Shown here piece after piece: positions 36,001 through 45,869 of a stretch of 64,000 bases of DNA. The stretch is from Agaricus subrufescens. Its lineage: Eukaryota; Basidiomycota; Agaricomycetes; Agaricales; Agaricaceae. Position 1 is the first letter of the stretch. Each line of letters opens with the position of its first letter. Both the position numbers and the translations under genes were made by a program. The notes under the pieces are model-generated. The model saw nothing but the letters and a program-made list of their open reading frames with translations, had not been told where the DNA came from and did no database searches. The DNA lies in contig CM057065.1 of assembly GCA_029945375.1 (NCBI GenBank), forward strand, positions 1,302,001-1,366,000. The letters are read 5' to 3'.

Positions 36001-39000
36001 TCCTCACAGTACATGGTGGAAGGGTCGTGAAAGTCGACCAATCTGATCATCATATTCTTCCTTACCTACCAGCCATGTTCCTCCAACTCCAATGCCTTGG
36101 ATTTTCTTGTTTCACACATCCACTTCGTGATCATCCTTCTCTACGGGTTCTCGTTGCTTTACGCAGTGAGAACTTGACTCGAGCGCTTTGCCATCTTTTG
36201 GGCACGTCACGTAACATCAAAGCCCTTACAGAAGCCCCAGAGTCATTCGTTGACGTCCTTGTGACGGACCACGAAACCCTCGACGCCGACCCTTCACTTG
36301 AGCAAAATGTTGGCACAAATGGGCGAATGGTAATTTGGTCACCCCAGATGCTGGAGCGGACTGTATCTCAAGAACCTTGGGTTCTGCGCCATCTCTTTGG
36401 TTCTGGTATCCGTAATTTCAAATTCCCTTCCCTTGAAACCCCGCGGATTGCGGATCCCAATGGAAACGCGTGCAGCCTACTACTCGACGAATTCGGACAT
36501 GCTTCACTTTTCGACTCCCACAAAGCGTACATATTAATCGGAGGTATCGGAGGTATTGGCCTCCATCTTGCGGTTTGGCTTTATCAGGTTTGCTATTCTC
36601 GCATCCTATTTCTTCTATCTCTGACTCAAATTGCCACCATAGAACGGTGCCCGCCACATTTACCTTACATCTCGTCGGGGTCGAGAAACTGCTTCACGAG
36701 CAGGCGATTTCCTCCTCTATTACAAACTTCAATACCTAGAAAGCCGGACTGACCTTGACCTACGATTGGTCGCCTGTGATACCCTTAATGCCAATGACAC
36801 CGAGGATTTCTTCAATTCCGTTCAGCTCCCTATCGGAGGCTGTTTCCTCATGCCTCTTATTCTTCGTGACACTCTCTTCCTTAAACAAACTGAAGAATCA
36901 ATGGATATTGTCAAGCGGTCAAAAGTTCAAGCTTTTGATATCGTGACGAGTTACTGTGACGTGAAGAAAATGGATTTCTTTGTTGCATTTTCGTCAGTTG
37001 CTGCTCTTTGGGGTAACCCTGGGCAGTCAAATTATGCAAGGTATGTCGACCTGTTACTCCGACTTCTGGGCATGTACTGATGCTTTGGCCTGCAGTGGTT
37101 GCTCTATCCTGGACGGAAAAGTCTCAGAATACTCGAATGCTTTCGCTTTACTCGTCCCTGCAATCATGGATGCAGGGTATCTTGTACAAGGGGGAACCCT
37201 TGATAACCTCGGCCTCCAGGGGGCCGACGAATGGGGAGTAGGCGTCGAGGGTACGTTAATATAGTGTGGATAGCATACTATTTTTTGACCAAACGATAAC
37301 AGAACTCTTTGAATACATTAGAGATGGGATCAGAAGGGTAAAGCAGGGCACCAATCCTTCGATATACATTCCAGATTTGGATGTCAGCGTTTTGACGAAG
37401 TATTTTGCCCTTCCACCCCTCTACCACTTCCTCATTCCATCAAAAAACGCCACGGAACGCATAGCTGGATCAGAAAGTCCAGAAACTTCAGGTCGGGATG
37501 TCCAAGGTATTATTAATGCTGTACGGGAAGTCATCAAGAAAAGTCTCGAAATCCGTGACGAAGATGCGTTCACATCTGACATGCCCTTCATCAACTATGG
37601 CCTGGACTCTATCCGAGCGACTCGTCTATCTCGCCAACTCAAGCAATACGTAGAAGTTTCGCACGCAGATCTTCTACTAGGGATGTCGTGGACCAAGCTT
37701 GAAGAACGAATCCAGGGTAGCTATTCGACGAAGTCAAAGTCTCTCGATGTCGTAGAGACGTGCAAACGTCTCGTGTTATCGACCTTGGGTATCAACTCGC
37801 CTGACGCGTTTTCTGCGGATATGCCTTTCGTCAGCTATGGCCTGGATTCGATACGGGCAACGCAACTTTCCCGAAAACTAAAACCCTATATCAAAATCTC
37901 ACACATGAACTTACTCCTCGGGATGTCATGGGCAGATCTCGAAAACAAGATCAACCAATCAAATCCACCGGAAGACCAGCAGAAGAACAATACGTTGCAA
38001 CGCAACGTTACCGAGGAGTGTAAAGGGTTGGTCGTCGAGAGCCTCGGTATTGACACAGCGGCATTTGACCCCGATATCCCGTTCATCAACTATGGATTGG
38101 ATTCCATCAGAGCTGCTAGGCTTGCAAGACAACTGCATCCGTATGTCAAGGTTTCGCAGATGGACTTACTGTTGGGTATGGCTTGGAGAGGACTCGAGGC
38201 GGAAATCCTAAGCAAAATTTTCCCAGGGGGGCCTGTTGAAAAGTCTGCTCCAGTAGCAGAGAAGCCGAAGAAGGAGATGTCAGTTTCATTCACGAAACTA
38301 AACGAAGCAACTGAAGATGGACCCATCATATTGGCCTTACCGGGAGCCACGGGGACACTTACCACAATTTCACCGATGATGAACCATGCTACGAAAGGTT
38401 CTGTGACAATATGGGCAGTTCACTTCGATCTGTCGGCATATGGTGACTTCCCGCCACCACTACAAGAACTCGGAGACAAGATCCTCGGAGGAATGAAAGA
38501 GCGATATCCTCATGGTGCTCTTCGCATCGTCACAGTCTCGGGTTCCAGTACTTTAGCAATCTTGCTAGCCAAGGCACTTGAAGCGGAAGGCCGACAAGTT
38601 CTTGAAATCTCATTCCTCGACCATTTCCCGGCCCTGTTCTGCCACGACGCATATGGCCTCGTGCCTTTCATCGCATCGCCCGAGGGTGAGCCTGAGGCTT
38701 TCAAGTCACTGGATGTCATTGTCGAACGTGGGACGGAGATTATGCTGCGCCTGCAGGAGCTCGATCCGACCATGCAGGGCATTACTAATAAGTGGGAGGA
38801 AAATGACACTGCAAAGGGAGCGAAGGCTATCAGAGGGCTTGAGACGGCGAGGATGTTGAATGGTGCCTCGGTTGCTTATATCAAGAACCTATATTATCAG
38901 TCGAGGAGCGGGTCGGAGACATACGATGAAATATTGGTGAGGTGGTTGGGATCTGTGAATGCACCGCTTCTGGTTGTGGTTGCGGATAGGGGGTTCAATC

Positions 39001-39140
39001 AGGTAGTGGAAATGCCGTGGGCCGATATGGGCGCGGGGAAAGTGTTGGAGCACAAAAAGAATGTCCAGATCTTACACGTTGATGCGGCACATTTTGAAGT
39101 GGTTGGATGTGAAACCATCTCGAGGAGGTTGTGTCTGTAG
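30093..39140 (+). CDS. Polyketide synthase KS-AT-DH-MT-KR-ACP-ACP-ACP-TE
   Basis: Large iterative type I synthase, some 2,600 residues and about 20 introns. ATG 30093 codes MFAI, then an intron at 30105-30159, then VGIAAQLPSGQF. KS: DTACSSSLTALHLA (Cys 30736-30738), LHMTGTRIGDPIEA, GNVGHLEGAAF. AT: MLGHSAGETAI (Ser 32321-32323). DH: FSQHRVGDIPVVPGTGWIEM (His 33242-33244) and LHPGVLDACFRV (Asp). MT: KLLEIGAG/TGTLTRQL split by an intron, and IIAYHALHVAPELKPL. A long pseudo-KR segment follows. KR: YILIGGIGGIGLHLAVWL and FVAFSSVAALWGNPGQSNYA. No ER domain. Three carrier domains carry GLDSIRA with Ser codons at 37608-37610, 37848-37850 and 38103-38105. The C-terminal alpha/beta-hydrolase looks like a FAS-type thioesterase: LALPGATGTL, ITVSGS-type nucleophile (Ser 38538-38540, flanked T-V-S-G-S instead of GxSxG), Asp 38619-38621, His 39090-39092. 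Stop at 39138-39140. Lack of ER predicts a polyene-like chain; MT predicts methyl branches. Product unknown. Confidence 0.92.
37560..38215 (+). repeat. Three tandem acyl-carrier domains inside the PKS
   Basis: Three similar coding units of 80-85 residues, each with (F/V)xxYGLDSIRA, an SRQL/SRKL/ARQL stretch, a KxSxxxLLLGM(S/A)W end and a following linker. Attachment serines are 240 and 255 bases apart. The units are clearly duplicates. Their protein likeness is high while the DNA has diverged moderately, so the duplications are not recent. Confidence 0.9.
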
Positions 39141-39687
39141 AGACGCCCCTAGGACAGCGGACGACCTAAAATTAATTTGTAGTGTACTTATAAGTAGCTT
39201 ATCGGAACTCTATCCACAGGACTTGTACTGTAAATCAAGATCAAATAAACCTAATGGCTAATCAATTCGTTTACTGAGACTATGACTTGGCGCGATGTAA
39301 GAGAAGATGTTGAAAATGAGTAATGAATGCCGCGACCTCCCGTGACTCTTCAAGACAGGATCGCCGATAGAGCTGGAACAATCCAGCGAACGTGCCAACC
39401 ATGACGCGAGGTTAATATAAAAGTAATGAGAGTTCACTAGTTGAGCCTTCTAGAATATCATGAGGCCAATCAATTTGCCAGGGAGTCAATACGAGAGTCC
39501 AATGAATCAGATGGCAGCAGAAATCTGGCTCGCGTTAAGCATACCGGGGAAAGCCGACTGACGCCAAGCACTCCGATCACGCTTCGCCCGTCCGACCGGA
39601 CTCTCGACTCCCTCCGACTTTGGACCTGACTCCGACAGCGGAGCACGACTGCCTTGATTCGTGTTTTATATGTAGCTACCGCTAGCC
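39141..39687. other. Intergenic, no gene seen
   Basis: About 0.55 kb between the PKS stop and the CUE-protein start. No reading frame of interest. Confidence 0.4.
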
Positions 39688-42130
39688 ATGACAATCGCAA
39701 GACTGCCTGCGTACCCTTCCACCCATGCTAGACGACAGCTCCCGCCGTCTCGGCTCGCATCCCTCAACAAAACCATCGCCTCGACCTTGGCACAGACTCT
39801 ATCACTTCCGCCGGAGAAACGCGATCTAGAATCATGTAGAGTCTTTGTCCAGACCTATTCCAGAGATGCCAGCCTACAGGCTTTGCATGCGCTTATCTGG
39901 GGCTCACAGGATGATAACAAACGTTTATCAGATCAAAGAATGATCTGCCAATACGCCCTGAAACTAGCTGAAAGTATTTCTCCTAGCCTAGATTTGCAGA
40001 CATTGCTTGATCTCGCCATCGCGTATTCGCACATCAAAGGACAAAAATCACGTCTCAAGGCAGTCTTTACGGCTGTTTCAGAACCTGGCATGCCTATGCA
40101 TGATGCCATCGTAAAGGACCTGGTACCTTCCTTCACTCTTCTCCTTTCTCCTCAGCCTACATCAAACCATTCTCAAGGGTTATATGCTATCCGGAAAACT
40201 GCGCATTGCGTCCTTTCTTTCTTGCGAGCTTCTCCAGCTACTTTCATTCGTCATTTTGCTCATAACAAAGACTTCGTGCTCTCATTGGCGTATGCGTACG
40301 AAACTTCACTTGCTTCAATCGCCACTTCTTACGGTGGGATCAATGTTTTACGAAATGCGATCAACAGATCGTCAGACGTAGAAGCGGACGAGTGGGAAAA
40401 GGTTTGGGTTGACACAAAAGTAGCCCTTATCGATTCATTCCATATCGTTCTTGGACAACTACTTGAAGACATGTCAATTGCCAAAGGTCGAACTCTAGCT
40501 CTTGAAGCAGAGAGGACTTTCGATATCGTCTTTTCTCTCCTCGAACGATCCAACCTATCCACGAGCTCTTCTACGACGAATTCCACACCACTCATCCCGT
40601 TCCTCGATCGATCTCTGCTTGCAGACTACCAACAAACCTATTCCCTCTCTCGGACTCTCGCTTCAGTACTTAAAAATGCAGAAGAAAAAGATGCAAGACT
40701 TGATATCATAGAGTCTACCCTGGCGGCCTTTGATTCTCAGAGTAATGAAGGCAAAAATCCAGGTGTACTCAAAATCGTTTTATACTCCTACGGGTTGCAA
40801 AGAGGCATTGTTGACCCCCTGAGGTTGAGTAGTGGCGGAACGGCCGCTTCTACCAATGATACCCCTCCTCCTTCCGTCGATAACGCTTCTAGCTATGATA
40901 AAGGCAAGGGTAAAGCTGAGGCACCGCCGCGCGTCGAGGATCCGGAGCTCGACGTCAAGGTCACTCAGATCTTGGATGTACTCCCTGACTTGGACCCCGT
41001 TTACGTGAGACTATTGTTGGGATATGAGTTGTACAAAGGAGATCCCGAACAAGTTTTGAGCGCTTTACTCGAGGGTCGCGCACTCACCGAAGAGGAGATA
41101 AACGTCAAGCTCGAGCAGCAAGAGTTCCATGCACCCGTACCTACGCCCTCAAGAGCTTATGACATCACCGAAAGGCGAAACGTATTCGATGATCAGGAAT
41201 TGGATCTAGCTCACCTTACAGTAGGAAAGAAAGATATTGGGTTCGTGTTAATTTTTCGTAATTGGACTTAAAAACTTAATCGATTGCAGGGAAGATCTCC
41301 GTGATCGATCTCATGTTGACCAAATGAAAGCTGATATTCTCCGTCGTGCTGAGGCTATGTTTGAAGAAGAGGAGCAGGAAAGCAGGTCCGCGGATTCGAG
41401 AGTTCCTGTAACATCTGGGCAGAATGTTTTCAACCCAGAAGACGAATTAGAAGACACTGGGGTCACTGTCAAGGTGATGGGTGATGGCGAAGAAAGTGAT
41501 GAAAGCGACGCGGAGGATGAAATTGAGGAAAGAGGAACGGGACCAGAAACAATAATCGAATTAGCATGGATACGAGATCCTAAATTATTTAATCGTGATG
41601 CTGCCACAAGAAGAAGCAAAGGACGGGAGCAGCTGCGAAAGGACACTGGTGAGTGCACTTTGATTTAATTGAGCTGAGCGGTAACGGTATCTGTCTTTTT
41701 AGGCTGGGTAGATGAGCAGATAGAAGGATGGAAAATAATGTTAGACCGAGATGTAAGTTTCCGTCGACCGAACTCATTATCTCAACTGACATCGAGGGTT
41801 CTCCTTAAGCCGAAGGCACAAGAGAGGATCAAGGAAAAACATGAATTCAGGGGCAATCAACCCTCAATAATGATACCCTCAGGAAGTGGACCATCTCATG
41901 GTAACAAAGATGGTAGCCAAGGTCGTGGTCGTGGCCGTGGACGCGGTAGAGGACGTGGGGGCGGTAGGGGCGGCCGAGGTCGGGGAGGGAATACGCCAGG
42001 CCCTAGCAGTGAACATCAAACAACGCATGAAAGGTCATTCAAGGACAAGCATAAAGCGAGTCGAGCGAACCATAATAGAAAGAGAGGACATGACAAGAAA
42101 ATGGCTAGAGGTATGCCACCACCGTCGTGA
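39688..42130 (+). CDS. ASCC2/Cue3-like CUE-domain protein (RQT complex)
   Basis: Relative of human ASCC2 and yeast Cue3/Rqt3, ubiquitin-binding subunits of the complex that splits collided ribosomes. ATG 39688 (MTIARLPAYPSTHARRQLPP) opens a 527-codon first exon. It holds the helical N-terminal domain and, at about residues 430-470, the CUE domain: KVTQILDVLPDLDPVYVRLL, then GDPEQVLSALLEGRA. Introns follow near 41240, 41650 and 41755. The C-terminal part has an acidic stretch (DESDAEDEIEERG), the conserved RDPKLFNRDAATRRSKGREQ and WVDEQIEGWKIMLDRD, then a run of Arg-Gly repeats at about 41915-42000 and a basic end MARGMPPPS, with stop at 42128-42130. The RG tail suggests RNA or ribosome contact. 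Roughly 740 residues. Confidence 0.87.
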
Positions 42131-42933
42131 CAGCCTTATTCGGTCCTTCTCGTGGCACCTTGGTGTACCAGTGTCAGATGCTTACATCATTCTCTCCACC
42201 TGGCCCCTGATGTATGTTAGATGTGCTAAACGTTGACTGTACATTTTACATGAGGCAACCGAGCAATTCCGCGACTGATCATTCAACAATATCGCTATCA
42301 TACTGACAATGATCCAATTATCTTTCTCTTGACAGCAACCTATGAATGGTGAAGCAGAAATTTCGTGGTATGGCTATGCGCGATTGACATTCGGACAATG
42401 AAAACAAACACGTTGCGCTGGGAACACATGTACACGAACGCTAGCAATAGATCATTGACGTCAAATTTGTCAAATATGCTCATTTTGATTTGTATCTTTT
42501 CTCGTTGAGCTGATATATAATTAGTTAACTCCATTGTTGGAAGCACAGGACACGATATGGAAAAGGAGCTAGAAGTCTCAAATTTATCTTGGCATTTGAA
42601 GTGAGCTCAGGTCATTGCCTTTCTTGACTCTTAGTGGCGGTCGAATGTGAGTCTAATAAATCGGATCAGTTGGAGCATCACCTTTCGGTTGTTGTATCAA
42701 ACACAGCAATGTCAAGAAAGGAGAGGCACTGACCATGGCAACTTGGGATTAGTATCAAACGAATGAGTTGCTTAACGTCTTGCCACACCTATAGCGCCGC
42801 GCTCAATGCCAGATGCCTATCGGAAAATGAGTCTGCACGCGTTTAATAAATGTCTGTTACGGCACTCTCGGCTAAGCCAAAGGTTTAAAGAGGGCAATGA
42901 ACTTTGAAGTTGGGTCATCATTTCAACATTGTC
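42131..42933. other. Intergenic, no gene seen
   Basis: About 0.8 kb between the CUE gene and the lysozyme. Contains a TATA-like TTTAAAGAG about 50 bases before the lysozyme start. No gene or clear repeat. Confidence 0.4.
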
Positions 42934-43895
42934 ATGAAGTTCTTCGCTCTTCTCGCTCTCACTCTTCCAGCCATCGTCCTTGCTGCGCCTAAGGGTATAG
43001 ACGTATCCCATTGGCAAGGATCTATCAACTGGGGTGCTGTCAAAGCCAATGGTGTAGAATTCGTCTACATCAAGGCCACTGAGAGTACCAGTGAGTAAAT
43101 ACCTCAGGTTGGCTGGGTTGAGCTGATTCAACTCCCCTCGTATTATTTAGACTATAAAGACCCCAATTTCAATGCGAACTACGTGTAAGTCGTTCATCTC
43201 TATTGGCCCATCACTTCAATAACAGAAAATACAGCGGTGCAACCAATGCGGGGCTCATACGGGGTGCATATCATTTTGCTCGCCCAGGAGCTTCCTCAGG
43301 TGCCGCACAAGCCAATTATTTCGCCTCTAATGGCGGCGGTTGGAGCGCCGACGGAATTACCCTTCCTGGTGCTGTTGATCTTGAAGGTCGGTCTCTAGGT
43401 CTCTCCTACTCTCGGCTTAATGGTGTAACTGACGATATGATGTGCAGCTGGATGCTCCGGGCTCAGTCAGTCTGCCATGACGGCATGGATCAAAGATTTC
43501 TCCAATACCTATCACGCCAGAACTGGCCGTTATCCCGCAATCTACACTACCACTAGCTGGTGGAAGCAATGCACTGGAAACGCTAGTGGTTTCCAAAATG
43601 ACAACCCCCTTTGGATTGCTCGTTGGGGTCCGAGTGTCGGTGAACTCCCTGCTGGATATGCGTACGTGTCATTTTTTGCTCGCTCGTTTTTTAACTGCAA
43701 ACGGTTTGGCTGACTGGGGACGGAATGTGTATTTTAGTTATCATACTTTCTGGCAGTACGCTGATAAGGGTCCTAACCCTGGTGACCAGGATAATTTCAA
43801 CGGTGATTCTGCTGGGCTCAAACGGTAAGCTATTGTTGAGTTATAATTTTGGACAATGATACTTAGCCTATGCTAGCTTGGCCAGAGGATCATAA
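42934..43895 (+). CDS. Secreted GH25 lysozyme (muramidase)
   Basis: Glycoside hydrolase family 25 enzyme that cleaves the MurNAc-GlcNAc bond of bacterial peptidoglycan; probably secreted for defence or nutrition. ATG 42934 gives a signal peptide [19 protein letters not shown], then the mature start [20 protein letters not shown] with the first catalytic-site Asp, [10 protein letters not shown], intron, [10 protein letters not shown], intron, [20 protein letters not shown], and the AVDLE segment with the Asp/Glu pair. Later: [69 protein letters not shown] and, after a last intron, LARGS and stop at 43893-43895. About 230 residues. The acceptor of the last intron is ambiguous (the alternative ends in LC). 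Confidence 0.9.
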
Positions 43896-44567
43896 GCAGA
43901 TTACCTGGAGTTATGAACGAGGTGATGTTGCTGGAGTTGTATGTTCTGCCTCTGTGGCCGGGATCGTCCTTATTATACCCCTTGTTATACACTTAAGACT
44001 TCGTAATGAATCCTGGTCTTCAGAGCCCTTTATTAATGTGATCCACTCGCTCCGGGTGTGGGATTAGAGTCACTAAGCTAATCATTGACTAAGGAATGCA
44101 AATAAGGTTTATTCTTCACGAGAGATCGTCCAGAGTACCTTCGTCGGAACACATCGTAGTGTCTCGGTTTAAGCAAAGCTCTATGCTTCTTAAATATTCG
44201 GATAGCAATATATTTTTAGGTTCCACTGTGACCGGAGAGGAACAGCTCGAACCGTCACGGCGAATTTGCAATGGGTAACCAACTCTATGAATAGAATTCT
44301 CCCGGCCGACAAAATGTGGTCGAGTCATTGATGACGAATGAAGGTGAGATCTTGGCGAGATTAGTAGTAGCAAAAGGCCGATACTGTAATGACACCACAT
44401 TTTGGAGGAACTTCGCATTTAATCAACTTCATTTCGCGATATTAATTTGCTTCGAGCTGAGGGATTCAGATGCCCAAATGATGCTGAATAGTATCTTGCC
44501 AAAGTCTTGACGAGAGGTCCGAGGAGAACACTGCCCTCACAACAGGGGTGCTCCGGGGGCTGTCACC
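43896..44567. other. Intergenic, no gene seen
   Basis: About 0.67 kb between the lysozyme stop and the inverted-repeat element. Short frames only. Confidence 0.4.
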
Positions 44568-45230
44568 GATCGCAAAAAGTTTTCTATTTCGGAATTCCCA
44601 CGAAAACCCTGGTCACTCAAAGTAACACCAAGGCCACATCAAGGTCACACTTTAGATGACCCGGAGACAGCGGAGACCAGAAATAGATGTTATAGATAAG
44701 CCCGCTCTATCATGCATTTTGTACGGTGGCTTCGATGTCGACTGAGTTTCTGTCCTTTGACGTTTTCCAACAAAACTCCCATCTCATCATAAGCTCTTCG
44801 GGGCCACAAAACCGCACTGCGTAAGACCCGTAATAACAATGTGAGCAGCAGCAAATAAATACGGAAGTTACAAGCTACGTACCGAGAAAACTGCATTTAA
44901 TCCCCCATCCACAAAAGTGATAGTTGTATCCTCGAGAAGGTGCTCAGGTAGTGAGCGCATCAATGATGATCGATGAGGGTGGGTATTACAGGTTACATCT
45001 TGCGATAAGAAATGTGTTTCACCGACAATTTGTACTGCATATTGAGTGCGTATATAGACATACGGAATGTGCTGCTCATGATCAGATGCTACCCTGTGTT
45101 ATCAACTTATCAATCGCTGTGATGTAATCGACGTCGTGACTGATATTCTCCCAGCGTGATTCTCAGCATGATTTTTTTCATCAACAGGGTCCTCGTGGGA
45201 ATTCCGAAATGGGAATTTTTTTGCGATGCT
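44568..45230. mobile_element. MITE-like element with 43-base inverted ends
   Basis: Left end at 44569-44611 begins ATCGCAAAAAG and contains ATTTCGGAATTCCCACGA. The reverse complement of 45185-45227 begins ATCGCAAAAAAATTC and contains the same 18-base core. I count about 37 matches in 43. The pentamer TCACC sits directly outside both ends (44563-44567 and 45231-45235), as expected for a target-site duplication; the left outer end has one more or less base than the right, so the exact tips are uncertain. The 0.66 kb body has no credible coding frame. This looks like a non-autonomous inverted-repeat DNA transposon; the superfamily is not assignable from this. Confidence 0.75.
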
Positions 45231-45235
45231 TCACC

Positions 45236-45869
45236 AGTCGATTTCACCCTGAAACAAGGACAGGCCTAACTGTCGGCGTTGCCCGAGGCTGTGAGCTTCT
45301 CACCGGTTTTGGCGGATACCACGTTGCTGATGTATAATTAGCAAACGGTTAAATTCTATCGGATCTGAATACCTATCACTCGATCCGACTCAGTGAATTA
45401 TCCGTCCCGAGTTTCATGTGCGGTTAGTCCGGATAATGGACACCAAAATCTGGCGCGGTTGATTACTCATGCAAATTACTAGGGTTGCGGAAAAACCTCC
45501 AACCATGTTCTCGGTAGATCCATACCTCTTGGGAAAAAGCGTTTCACGCAACCCTTGAAATTAGGTCCAACGTTCGGTCAATCCCAGTTCGTCCTCGATC
45601 CCGCGGCTTCCTAGTCAAGTCCTGGTCAAACCAGCCGCACTGGCCTCGATCGTTCAGGTACCCTCCTGTTTGCTCACGCCGACAAGCCCGTAATCTTTCC
45701 GCAACTCCGTATGCCCACAGTTAACCATGGATATCCTGGCCCCTAAGTTCCCTTCCGAGCTTTGTAACAGGAGTCATAACCCCAAAAATATTCCTAGACA
45801 TGCTTGCTTATTCGGTGCATTTTTTGTTCATTTAAGTAGGCAAGTCCGCCAGCTCGAGAGACTAGCACG
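45236..45869. other. Intergenic, no gene seen
   Basis: About 0.63 kb upstream of the MFS transporter. No repeat or gene recognised. Confidence 0.35.
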
